Shown here: piece after piece, positions 33,287 to 41,712 of the stretch
Numbering within the stretch: the first letter of the stretch is position 1
Layout of the letters: each line of letters begins with the position of its first letter
Origin: CAWCWN01 sp963799245
GTDB taxonomy: Bacteria > Chloroflexota > Ktedonobacteria > Ktedonobacterales > Ktedonobacteraceae
DNA length: 64,000 bases
Assembly (NCBI GenBank): GCA_963799245.1
Contig: CAWCWN010000004.1
Location: 558,001-622,000 of the forward strand
Reading direction: 5' to 3'
Position numbers and translations under genes: made by a program
Notes under the pieces: model-generated
The model's database searches: none
What the model was told of the DNA's origin: nothing
Seen by the model: the letters and a program-made list of their open reading frames with translations, nothing else

Positions 33287-33702
33287 GTGTGGGTCTGAGC
33301 AAGCCATAAGCCGGATTCTGTACCAGGATCGCCTCACAGCAGTCCTGATGGCAATCATCTATCCAGGACGCCAGTTACCTGGCGCCTCATGCGACCAACC
33401 CGGAGGTTAACAGGCGAGCAACCTGCAAGTGGATGGCAGGCCCACTATCCCTCCTGCTTGGTCTTGCTCCGAATGGGGTTTACCCAGCCAGCTGGTCACC
33501 CAGCTGCTGGTGAGCTCTTACCTCACCATTTCGCCCTTACCCGATGCTAAAATTTTTTACAACTTCAACCGGGCGGTATGTTTCTGTGGCACTTTCCTTG
33601 AGGTCACCCTCACTGGCCGTTAGCCAGCATTCTGCTCTGTGGAGTCCGGACTTTCCTCGGGCCTTATAGCCCGCGATTGCCTGTCTTCCTCAGACCCACC
33701 AT
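33287..33702 (-). ncRNA. rnpB: RNase P RNA (rnpB), bacterial type A-like
   Basis: On the reverse strand the RNA starts with GGTGGGTCTGAGGAAGACAG, contains the P4/J region GAGGAAAGTCCGGACTCCAC at about 33640-33660, GGGTAAACCCC-type loops, and ends with CCGGCTTATGGCTTGCTCAGA pairing back with the 5' end as helix P1 (GGTGTGGGTCTGAG / CTCAGACCCACC). These are universal landmarks of the catalytic RNA that matures tRNA 5' ends. Length about 415 bases is usual. Confidence 0.95.
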
Positions 33703-33742
33703 GTTAGAGTACCATATACGAGCAGACAAGTCCAGCCAGGCA

Positions 33743-33780
33743 GCTTAGCCAGGGCGATTTAAAAGTCGCCCTGGCTAAGC
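33743..33780. terminator. 15-bp perfect hairpin upstream of rnpB
   Basis: Arms 33743-33757 and 33766-33780 are exact complements with an 8-base loop. It lies between the divergent rnpB and rnc and has no gene running into it, so it may be an insulating structure rather than a terminator. Confidence 0.45.
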
Positions 33781-33888
33781 CTACAGAGCATTTCGCTATC
33801 CCCTGCTAAGCATTGACGCTCAAGGTCAAAACAGGCTACAATGATGGGTATACGACATCGTGTAGTCCGTTCAGATCGAGGTAGATGA

Positions 33889-34569
33889 GTGCATGAACAG
33901 TTGGAAGAGGCCCTGTCAATACACTTCCGGGACCCTGCGTTACTAGACTTGGCACTGACCCATCGCTCATATATTTATGAAACGCCAGGGGAGGGTCGCA
34001 GTTCAAACGAGCGCCTGGAATTTTTGGGGGACTCCATCCTGGCCTTTGTGAGCACAGATTTTCTCTATCGCACCTTTCCCACTTTGAACGAGGGAGAGTT
34101 AACCGATGTGCGCGCCTTCCTGGTAAAAACGGAGACGCTGGCAAAATTTGCCGGCGAGATAGAGCTGGGTAAATTTTTGCTGATGGGCAGAGGTGAACAG
34201 CATAGTGGTGGAGGGAAGCGCGTCCTCGCCTCCGCATTTGAAGCCTTGCTCGGGGCCATCTACCTTGACCAGGGCATAGAGGCCGTCCAACGCTTCCTGA
34301 TCCACAGGCTGGAGGCCCTGGCGCACATCATCATCGCTAAACGCTTATTTAAAGATGACAAGTCTCTCTTCCAGGAACTCGCTCAGGCCCACAACGGCGT
34401 CACACCATCCTATCGCCTGGTGAGCCAGCAAGGCCCCTCACATAAGCGAGAATTTACGGTCGAGGTCATGCTGGGAGAGGAGATCGCCGGGAGAGGGCAT
34501 GGTCGCAACAAACAAACCGCTGAGCAAGAGGCTGCTCACTCTGCCCTCGCCAGCCGGGGCTGGTTATGA
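33889..34569 (+). CDS. rnc: Ribonuclease III
   Basis: A 226-residue dsRNA endonuclease for rRNA and mRNA processing. The catalytic signature is NERLEFLGDSILAF, with the second acidic site in SAFEALLGAIYLDQG; the double-stranded RNA-binding domain occupies about 155-226 (KSLFQELAQAHNGVTPSYRL, GRGHGRNKQTAEQEAAHSAL). GTG 33889 starts behind CGAGG. It probably forms an operon with the following rpoN, 32 bases downstream. Confidence 0.95.
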   Translation: MHEQLEEALSIHFRDPALLDLALTHRSYIYETPGEGRSSNERLEFLGDSILAFVSTDFLYRTFPTLNEGELTDVRAFLVKTETLAKFAGEIELGKFLLMGRGEQHSGGGKRVLASAFEALLGAIYLDQGIEAVQRFLIHRLEALAHIIIAKRLFKDDKSLFQELAQAHNGVTPSYRLVSQQGPSHKREFTVEVMLGEEIAGRGHGRNKQTAEQEAAHSALASRGWL

Positions 34570-34601
34570 TGATAAAGAGGATATGAAGATAGAGGGGAAG
34601 T

Positions 34602-36043
34602 ATGCAACTGGAACCAAGGCCCAGAGCTGAGCACGTTCAACGAGTCACCGTAAAACTCATCACATCAAGCAATATCCTGCACTTCTCGGCGGATGACCTG
34701 GATAGGGCCGTCAGCCAGGAGCAAATCGAAAATCCCTCTCTGGAGGTACGTGAACAGCTGATCTGCCTCTTTTGCGGTAACCGCCTGTACGGCCAGACCT
34801 GCGCGGTCTGTGGCCATTTTGCGCCAGCCTCTATGCTGGTCAGCGAGAGTGCGATTGCCTACGACATCCCGTCTGGCCCTGGAGGAAACGGACAGTTGAA
34901 ATTTTACGATTTCGACAATTATGCTTTTGCCGAGATTGACCATGAAGATGAGGCCGACCCTCTCGCAAGTATTCCCGCAGGAGTAACTCTAGCCGAGACC
35001 TTACTTCGACAACTGGAGGCCCTGATTACTCCCGACGACGAACTCATCGCCGAACAGCTTGTAGGCAACCTCAATGAGCGAGGCTACCTCGAGATCGGTC
35101 TTGAAGAGATCGCACGACTTCTCGAGGTCCCCCTGGAGCGCGTTGAATACGTCTTGAGCCAGCTGCATACACTGGAGCCACTGGGGATTGGAGCGCGTAA
35201 CGCGCGTGAATGCCTGCTGATCCAGCTCAAGGCAATGAGCGAACAGGAGGTCCCGCCTCCTCTCGCCTTTAGCCTGATCGACGGCTACTTAGGCAAGCTG
35301 GCGCGCCATTCACTCGCCGAAATCGCGCGTGAGCTTAAAGCGTCCGAGCGGGAGGTACGCGAGGCCAGTCTCTACATCCGTAAGCGCCTTTATCCCTTTC
35401 CAGCCCTGATCTACCAGGCCGAAGGCTATGGCGCCCACGCTGGTAACGAGGCGACGTATATTCGACCCGACGTGGTCGTGCGCAAAGGCGAGGCCAGTTT
35501 TGAAATAGAGTTGATAGAGAAGAAGCGCTACCAGTTTGCGCTGCATAGCGAGGCGGCAGATCCAGAGGCGAGCGAACTCAATAAGGCCGAGATCCAGCGC
35601 TATATGCACCATTCCAGCGATCGCGCCAGGTTCTTCATTGACTGCATCCAGCGCCGCTGGCAGACACTCAAGGCGGTGGCCGAGTTTGTTGTAAACTACC
35701 AGCGCGTTTTTTGGAGCGCGGGGTACGCTACATGCGACCTTTGACGCGCGCCGAAGTCGCGATGGAGCTTGGACTGGACGAGGGAACCGTGAGCCGGACC
35801 GTTGCCAACAAGTATGCCCTGCTGCCTAATGGACGCCTCATACCCATGGCTGACTTTTTCGATGGTTCACTCGGAATAAAGGATATGCTGCGCGAGCTGA
35901 TCGCGACCGAAGAGCCAAAGAGGCGCTTGAGCGACGAGGAGCTGGCGCGTTTAATGCAGCTGCATGGCATCTCAATGGCCCGCCGCACGGTCACCAAGTA
36001 TCGTGAAGAGATGGGTATCGGCTCATCAAGAGAGAGGGGCTAG
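34602..36043 (+). CDS. rpoN: RNA polymerase sigma-54 factor RpoN, frameshifted
   Basis: The first frame (34602-35744) gives residues of region I (ITSSNILHFSADDL), an inserted zinc-knuckle CLFCGN...CAVCGHF, and the core-binding region (LRQLEALITPDDELIAEQLV, HTLEPLGIGARNARECLLIQL). The family motif YQRxFLExGxxYMRPLT is split at a run of six T (35707-35712): in frame one it reads YQRVFWSAG and stops; one base back it reads LERGVRYMRPLTRAEVA and continues through the helix-turn-helix (LDEGTVSRTVANKYALLPNG) and the RpoN box ARRTVTKYRE to 36043. One T is missing. It may be a sequencing error, a mutation or polymerase/ribosome slippage. No sigma-54 activator is in the window. Confidence 0.85.
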
Positions 36044-36099
36044 GCGCAGACGGAGAGAGAGGGGAGCGAGCCCGCTCCCCTCTCTCTCCGTCTGCGCCT
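36042..36099. terminator. 27-bp perfect hairpin between convergent rpoN and molybdenum hydroxylase genes
   Basis: Arms 36042-36068 and 36073-36099 match completely around a four-base loop; the rpoN stop codon overlaps its first bases. Rich in GAGAGAG/CTCTCTC. No T-tract follows on either strand. Confidence 0.7.
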
Positions 36100-36125
36100 G
36101 TCTGAAGGCCGCCTGTCAGCGGAGG

Positions 36126-37001
36126 CTACGCGCCTGCAGCCCGCTCCGCCGCCCGCAAAATTGCGCGGCGTGCCATGACTGTAGTCATCTGGCTGCGATA
36201 TGCCCTGGAGCCATGAATATCCTCCATTAATTCCAGGCCATCCGCGGCATGAGCCGCCGCAGCCGCCACTGCTGCTTCATCCAGGGGCTTACCAAGCAGT
36301 GCTGCCTCCACCGTGCTGGCGCGCGTGGCCTTCACCGCTGCGCCGGTGATGACAACGCTGGCGGCGCTGCAATTGCCATCCGCCGCCAGCGTTATTACGG
36401 CGGCGCACCCGGCAATCGCGTAATGAGAGGCCTTGTTTTCGAGCTTCATATACGCGCTGCCGGTACGGGCCTCAGGCAGCGTGAAACGAATCTCGCTAAT
36501 GATCTCCCCGGGTTGTAGCGCCGTCTCAAAAAGGCCGATAAAGCAATCATCGGCCTTGATAGTGCGCACGCCGTTAGAGCTCTGCACCAGGATATCGGCT
36601 TTTAGAGCGAGCACGATGCCCGGCATATCCGCGGCCGGGTCCGCGTGCGCGATACTTCCCCCGATCGTGCCGCGGTTGCGCACCTGGGGATCGCCAATTA
36701 CCTGGATACCTTCGGGCAGGACCGTAAAGTGGCGGTTCAACACCTCGGAGGCCGCAAGCGTCGTATACGTTGTCATGGCGCCAACGGCGACGGTTCCATT
36801 ATCCTCCCGAATATAGGAGAGGCCGCTTATCTTGCCGAGATCGACAATATGTGCGGGTTGCGCCAGGCGCAGCTTCATCATGGGCAGCAGACTGTGACCA
36901 CCAGCCAGGAGCTTGGCATCATCGCCATATTGTTGTAAAAGAGCAAGAGCTTCATCCACCGTCTTCGCGGGATGATAATCAAATGCTGCTGGAAGAGACA
37001 T
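36126..37001 (-). CDS. Molybdenum hydroxylase medium (FAD-binding) subunit, CoxM type
   Basis: A 291-residue subunit of the xanthine/CO dehydrogenase family. FAD motifs are AKLLAGGHSLLPMMKLRL and TIGGSIAHADPAADMP; the C-terminal CO dehydrogenase flavoprotein domain covers about 175-285. It passes electrons from the iron-sulfur subunit to FAD and the quinone pool. It is last in an operon small-large-medium, about 20 bases behind the broken large subunit. The gene itself looks complete. CO versus another substrate cannot be decided because the large subunit active site is missing. Confidence 0.88.
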   Translation of the reverse strand: MSLPAAFDYHPAKTVDEALALLQQYGDDAKLLAGGHSLLPMMKLRLAQPAHIVDLGKISGLSYIREDNGTVAVGAMTTYTTLAASEVLNRHFTVLPEGIQVIGDPQVRNRGTIGGSIAHADPAADMPGIVLALKADILVQSSNGVRTIKADDCFIGLFETALQPGEIISEIRFTLPEARTGSAYMKLENKASHYAIAGCAAVITLAADGNCSAASVVITGAAVKATRASTVEAALLGKPLDEAAVAAAAAHAADGLELMEDIHGSRAYRSQMTTVMARRAILRAAERAAGA

Positions 37002-37021
37002 ACTATTTACTCCTTCTCAAA

Positions 37022-37450
37022 TTATTGCTGCTGATGGATTATTTTCCAGAGCTTCTCTGGCCTGAACGGCATGTCGATGTGCGCCACACCCAGGGCGTCT
37101 GCAATGATAATGGCCACGGGATCGCCAAAGAAGCGCACCTTGCCCTCGGCCAATGGACCACGACGGCCCATTCCATTGGTAATGTGTGGAGGCAGAGCAG
37201 CAGCGATAGGAACGTTGCCGACGGCGCCTTTGAGGTCTTCAGCGGTGTAGACGGCTACAACACCTGGATGCTCACGTGCGGCGGATGTATCAATTCTATT
37301 GATACGCGCATGTCCATAAGGGCTGCGCAGCACGGCCATGTGAAGCATGCCGTGAAGTTTGATATCATCAACGTAGGTCGCCTGGCCAGTAATCAAGCGA
37401 GGGTCTTCACGCCGCTTGATCGGCGAGCCAAGCAGAGCTGCAATACCCAT
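37022..37450 (-). pseudogene. Molybdenum hydroxylase large subunit with in-frame internal deletion
   Basis: The ATG at 37448-37450 (AAAGGA upstream) begins a normal CoxL/XdhA N-terminus: GSPIKRREDPRLITGQATYV, LHMAVLRSPYGHARI and GKVRFFGDPVAIIIAD. After about residue 118 the sequence jumps to ALGVAHIDMPFRPEKLWKII, which is the standard extreme C-terminus of these roughly 780-residue proteins. The junction is in frame near 37094-37099. The molybdopterin-binding domains and active-site loop are gone, so no hydroxylase activity is possible. Confidence 0.82.
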
Positions 37451-37529
37451 TGTTCGCCAGTCCTTTCTCATGCGAGAAATAGCAAGAAGTGGGGAGACTT
37501 GTGTATGTGAATATTTGGCCGCAATACGG

Positions 37530-38036
37530 CTATTCGCCGGCACCTACGGGCTCAGAAACTTCTGTACGCATGTGCTCAGCTGCATACTGGACAGCTTTGA
37601 CGATATTCTGGTAGCCGGTGCAGCGGCAGATGTTGCCTTTAAGAGCTACACGAATCTCTTCTTCTGTGGGGCTGGGGTTATTTTTGAGCAGGTTATAGGA
37701 AGCCATAATCATCCCGGGAGTACAAAAGCCGCACTGCAGACCATGCTTCTCCCAGAAGCCTGCCTGAATGGGATGCAGGCTCCCCTCGGGAGCTAATCCT
37801 TCGATCGTGGTCACTTCACAGCCATCGGCCTGGACGGCCAGGACGGTGCAGGATTTGACGGACTCGCCGTCGAGGAGAACTGTGCAGGCTCCACACTGCG
37901 AGGTATCGCAGCCGATATGGGTTCCGGTGAGATCCAGGCTCTCACGCAAATAATGGACCAGCAACATGCGGGGTTCCACCTCTGAGTGGTATAGCTGTCC
38001 ATTTACGGTGACACTGATTTCGCGCTTCATCGTCAT
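37530..38036 (-). CDS. Molybdenum hydroxylase small (2Fe-2S) subunit, CoxS type
   Basis: A 168-residue protein with two [2Fe-2S] clusters: the ferredoxin-like site with CDTSQCGAC and a later fourth cysteine in SVKSC, and the helical site with CGFCTPGM and CRCTGYQ. Length and motifs are those of CO/xanthine dehydrogenase small subunits. It is the first gene of the operon; AAAGGCAGG precedes the ATG. Its leader on the minus strand is highly structured. Confidence 0.93.
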   Translation of the reverse strand: MTMKREISVTVNGQLYHSEVEPRMLLVHYLRESLDLTGTHIGCDTSQCGACTVLLDGESVKSCTVLAVQADGCEVTTIEGLAPEGSLHPIQAGFWEKHGLQCGFCTPGMIMASYNLLKNNPSPTEEEIRVALKGNICRCTGYQNIVKAVQYAAEHMRTEVSEPVGAGE

Positions 38037-38090
38037 TGATGGTTACCTGCCTTTCAAAACGTGTTGAAACGTGTTAATTTCTGCACTTCC

Positions 38091-38158
38091 GTGTGAATGC
38101 GCCTCAGTGGCGCTACTACTCACACTTCCCTGCAGCACATCGCACGGCTTGCGCCGTG
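38091..38158 (-). promoter_or_regulatory. Structured 5' leader of the molybdenum hydroxylase operon
   Basis: On the minus strand, just upstream of coxS, CACGGC-GCAA-GCCGTG (38143-38158) forms a GNRA-capped hairpin, and GTGTGA/TCACAC (38120-38125 with 38091-38096) encloses GCGCC/GGCGC (38099-38113). Such a layered structure ahead of a molybdenum enzyme suggests a cis-regulatory RNA, possibly of the Moco type, though I cannot confirm a family match. Confidence 0.4.
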
Positions 38159-38523
38159 TATGCCCCTAGCCGGGGAAAGAACCGCAGTACTAAAAAGTTC
38201 CATCACTCTCTTGCCGCTTGCGCGTTCCATCAGCACGGGGAGCGCGTGTAGTCCTGATGGTACATCCATGAGCCGCGATTAGGGGCTTCCGGTCGCATGG
38301 TCAGCCGACTATCCGAGTACGCTACTCTCGAAGTGTTCACAATGAGCACATAAGTTCACTCGTGAGTACAAAAATAACAACTGTTAGTTACTCCTTTCAA
38401 CTGTGAATGAAAACACGCGTCCGTAGCCCTGTCAAGGGGCATCAGGACTACAACAAAAAGCAAGTAACGCATTAGAGCGTATCATAGATAAAGTTACATG
38501 TCAATTTAGATCGAATGAGGTAA
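38159..38523. other. Divergent intergenic region between coxS and pncB
   Basis: No gene is visible. Several TTCAC/GTGA half-sites cluster at 38335-38410 and could bind a regulator. The 13-bp inverted repeat listed separately spans much of it. Confidence 0.45.
38247..38452. repeat. 13-bp inverted repeat 180 bases apart
   Basis: TGTAGTCCTGATG (38247-38259) and its exact complement CATCAGGACTACA (38440-38452) bracket a gene-free 180-base stretch. It may be the base of a long RNA structure or the ends of a small inserted element. Confidence 0.6.
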
Positions 38524-39909
38524 ATGAGAATGCATCGTCGTGCTCCAAGTATTCATCCAGGATTAATGACCGATATGTACCATCCAGATTCTGCATATGT
38601 AAGCTGGCGAACGGGTCAAAATGGTCTAACCACCTTCGACCTGTACACGCGTACGGCGCCCTTCGGGGGGGCATACCTCCTTAGTGCGGGACTGGAGGCC
38701 GCGTTAGGCTTCGTGCAGGCTTTTCGTTATACGTCCGAGGAACTAAAGTTTCTCGCGCATATTCGAGATTATGACGCCGCCTTCCTCGATGAACTGGCAA
38801 ACCTGCGCTTCAGCGGGGAGATCCTGGCCTTGCCAGAAGGCACTATCGCCTTCCCTAATGAGCCCATAATGCGCGTGACGGCGCCATTTCGCGAAGCGAT
38901 CTTGCTAGAGGCCGGCCTGCTGCAGGCCATAAATCTCTCCACGCTGATCGCCACCAAAGCATCGCGCATCGTCTATGCGGCTGAACAGGGTCAGCGGCGC
39001 AGGGTGGCCGAATTCGCCTTCCGCCGAGCCCAGGAACCCTTAACGGTCGCTCGCGCATCCTATATCGGCGGCTGCTCCAGCACCTCGCTGCTCGATGCCG
39101 CCTACGAGTATCGTTTACCCGCCACCGGCACCGTGCCGCACGCCTTAATCGAGCTTTTTGCAACGGAGGAAGAGGCTTTCGCGGCGATCGCGGCCGCATA
39201 TAATCGCTATACCCTTCTCCTCGATACCTACGATCCCCGTAAAGCGATCATCACCGCGATCGAGATAGCACAGCGTTCGCAGGAGACGCTGGGGCACACG
39301 CTGGCGGCTGTGCGCCTGGATAGCGGTGACCTGGTAGCCGACAGCATCTATCTTCGCGAGCAACTCGATAAAGCAGGCCTGATGTCTGTACGCATACTCG
39401 TCAGTGGCGACCTCGACGAGTGGAAAATCAGCGAATTATTGCAGGCGGGGGCAACCGTCGACTCATTTGGGGTTGGAACGGCGCTCGGCAGCGGGTCAGG
39501 ATCAGCCGAGCACGGCATCTCAGGGGGCGCGCTGGGAGCCGTTTACAAAGTAGTATGGTATGTAGATGAAGCCGGTACCGAGTATCCCAAAGTCAAGCTG
39601 GCCGGCGCCAAATCCACCTGGCCGGGCAAAAAAGAGATCTATCGCCATCCGCAGTGGGAAGAAGACGTCATTCAACTGGCGCAAGATCCGCGCCCGCAAA
39701 ATTACCAGCGGCTGCTGCGCCCGGTGATGCGCAACGGCGAAATGATTCCCGGCAGCCTGCCACCGTTGTCGGAGATTCGTGAGCTTGCCCAGCAAAACCT
39801 GCAGTCGCTGCCCGACCGCTATCGCGCCCTCAGTGCCGAGCAGGCGTATCCCGTGCGCCTGAGCGAAGGCCTCCAGGCTCTGCGCGATCAGGCCTCGCAC
39901 CTGGTGTAG
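38524..39909 (+). CDS. pncB: Nicotinate phosphoribosyltransferase
   Basis: A 461-residue NAD-salvage enzyme converting nicotinate and PRPP to nicotinate mononucleotide. Seen are GLMTDMYHPDSAYVSW, FDLYTRTAPFGGAYLLSAGL, the phosphoribosyl region RLDSGDLVADSIYLREQLD, VSGDLDEWKISELLQAG, DSFGVGTALGSG and VYKVVW. The histidine normally autophosphorylated lies after the RVAEFAFRRAQ segment, where the usual EFGxRR[AG]H reads EFAFRRAQ, a change worth noting. ATG 38524 follows GAGG. Confidence 0.9.
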   Translation: MRMHRRAPSIHPGLMTDMYHPDSAYVSWRTGQNGLTTFDLYTRTAPFGGAYLLSAGLEAALGFVQAFRYTSEELKFLAHIRDYDAAFLDELANLRFSGEILALPEGTIAFPNEPIMRVTAPFREAILLEAGLLQAINLSTLIATKASRIVYAAEQGQRRRVAEFAFRRAQEPLTVARASYIGGCSSTSLLDAAYEYRLPATGTVPHALIELFATEEEAFAAIAAAYNRYTLLLDTYDPRKAIITAIEIAQRSQETLGHTLAAVRLDSGDLVADSIYLREQLDKAGLMSVRILVSGDLDEWKISELLQAGATVDSFGVGTALGSGSGSAEHGISGGALGAVYKVVWYVDEAGTEYPKVKLAGAKSTWPGKKEIYRHPQWEEDVIQLAQDPRPQNYQRLLRPVMRNGEMIPGSLPPLSEIRELAQQNLQSLPDRYRALSAEQAYPVRLSEGLQALRDQASHLV

Positions 39910-40138
39910 GGCAAGCCATTGAATAAGCGCGCAGCCCGCAGACTCCTTCTCTATTATTAAAGACGGCATGGCACACAGCTATAAAATAGCATATACTGCG
40001 GTTGAAGTAAGCCAGATATCTACGTATAGTGCACGACCTGCGAGCAGCGATGCCGCCCGACAATCGCGACCGGTTCCAATTATGGCCTTCATGCGTTACA
40101 ATGAACAGGGAGAGATCAAAAATAAGGGAGCCCTATTA

Positions 40139-40975
40139 ATGGCTGAGAGTATTAGCAGTCCGGACGTCAACACAATAGAGGAGGCTTGTACACAGGTAGG
40201 CATTGCGTCTCGGCAGGAGTTGAACGACACTCAGGTTACTCCAGACCCAACGGCGACGATCATCTGGACGCCGCGCTTTATGGTGGAATTTTTTCTGCTG
40301 CTGGTCGTGGGCCTGAGCGTGCAGAGTATTCTGGCCCTGGTATGGTCAAGTGGCTTCCTCCAGGCGCCCTGGATACTGGGGGCACAACTGCTCTGTCTTA
40401 CAGGTTTCCTCGTTGCGCTCCTGCGTGTGAGCCGCTCAAGGTGGCTGCGGACGGGGGCTATCTTTGGTTGTATCTGGACCATTTTCACTGCCCTCAACCA
40501 GCTCTCCGTGTTTGTACCCCTGCCGCCCTTCTCGCCGGTACCCGCCTATTTAAACGCCATCATAGCAAGTGCCCTGCTGGGATGCTATATCTGTCTCTCC
40601 CTCGAGCGCACGCCGTTAACCGCCTGGGATAACTGGTTCTTCAAGCTAACGCCTGCCATCGGTGTATGCGCAGCCGTGGCCATTTTTATTGTCACAGTCG
40701 CGACGCGGGGCTCATTTAGCGCGATTGAAAGCGGGCTTGCCGCCCTGGGGATCATTTTCAGCATGCTGGTATGGTGGCTACGACCCTCGTGCTGGCTAAC
40801 TCAACCTGGCCCTACCCTTCTTTATGGACTGACGCCCGCGCTTACCCTACTGCTCAATTTAACCAGTCTGGGCAGAGGAGAAACAAACTTTTTTCTGACA
40901 CAGGTAACGCTGCTCGCATTCTTGCTCGCCACACTGCGCGTGCTGCAGGCCGCCAGGCTCTCCAGGCCGTCGTGA
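40139..40975 (+). CDS. Hypothetical polytopic membrane protein
   Basis: A 278-residue protein from ATG 40139 with AAGGGAG upstream. A 40-residue polar N-terminus is followed by about eight hydrophobic helices (for example FMVEFFLLLVVGLSVQSILA and LLYGLTPALTLLLNLT). No signature motif or family is recognised. It converges on the HAD gene, and a GC-rich inverted repeat (TGCGGCC / GGCCGCA, 40978-41016) covers the junction. Confidence 0.65.
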   Translation: MAESISSPDVNTIEEACTQVGIASRQELNDTQVTPDPTATIIWTPRFMVEFFLLLVVGLSVQSILALVWSSGFLQAPWILGAQLLCLTGFLVALLRVSRSRWLRTGAIFGCIWTIFTALNQLSVFVPLPPFSPVPAYLNAIIASALLGCYICLSLERTPLTAWDNWFFKLTPAIGVCAAVAIFIVTVATRGSFSAIESGLAALGIIFSMLVWWLRPSCWLTQPGPTLLYGLTPALTLLLNLTSLGRGETNFFLTQVTLLAFLLATLRVLQAARLSRPS

Positions 40976-40997
40976 ACTGCGGCCGCCCCATTATTCG

Positions 40998-41690
40998 TTA
41001 AGCGGCGGAGGCCGCAATGCCGCGCAAGAGATAGACAAGCGTGCGCAGATCTCCAACGAGGAATGTCTCTTTCACATCCAGCGGGCGGGCGTCGCCCTGG
41101 CGATTAATCCACACAGTGGTATAACCAAGCTCGGAGGCGGGCACAATGTCGTATTTAAAGCCAAAGCCGGCATGCCAGATATCCTGCTGCGGCAGCTGCA
41201 AGCGCTCACGAGCCAGCTGAAAGCCCCTGTGGCCGGGCTTATATGACCGCGCCTGCTCGGCGGTAATCACCTCGTCAAAGGTCACACCCAGTGTTTTTTG
41301 CGTTTGCGCGATTATTGCGTCGTCGGTATTGGTAATCAGCGCCACTTTGACGATTTTCTGGAGCGCCAGCAGGGCCTCACGAGTGTCTGCAAAGGGCCGC
41401 CAATGTCCCATAGAGTCCGCAAATGCCTCGACATCTGCCTCGGCGTATGGGAGTTGATAGTCAGCACAGGCCAGCTTCATCGTTTCACGCAGCACCTGGC
41501 GATAGGGACGATAGGCCTGTGAAATATATTGAAACTGTACCTCTTCCCAATGCCGCTGCAGGGCACGCGCGTCCACATGAGATATGTGCCGCCGCACCAG
41601 CAGTTGGCCAAAAAAGCGTTGAATCTCTCCCTCCCAATCAATCAAGGTGCCATAACAGTCAAAGGTGATGGCCCTGGGTAGAATATCCAT
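40998..41690 (-). CDS. HAD-superfamily hydrolase (2-haloacid dehalogenase type)
   Basis: About 230 residues from the ATG at 41688-41690 with AAGGAG 8 bases before. HAD motif I is AITFDCYGTLIDWE (nucleophile Asp), motif II VALITNTDDA, motif III lysine in ARSYKPGHRGF, and motif IV GFKYDIVPASELGYTTVWIN. The FDCYGTLIDW form is typical for haloacid dehalogenase-like enzymes of type II, but many members are phosphatases, so the reaction is uncertain. Confidence 0.85.
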   Translation of the reverse strand: MDILPRAITFDCYGTLIDWEGEIQRFFGQLLVRRHISHVDARALQRHWEEVQFQYISQAYRPYRQVLRETMKLACADYQLPYAEADVEAFADSMGHWRPFADTREALLALQKIVKVALITNTDDAIIAQTQKTLGVTFDEVITAEQARSYKPGHRGFQLARERLQLPQQDIWHAGFGFKYDIVPASELGYTTVWINRQGDARPLDVKETFLVGDLRTLVYLLRGIAASAA

Positions 41691-41712
41691 CGGCAGGTCT
41701 CCTTGTAGCACG

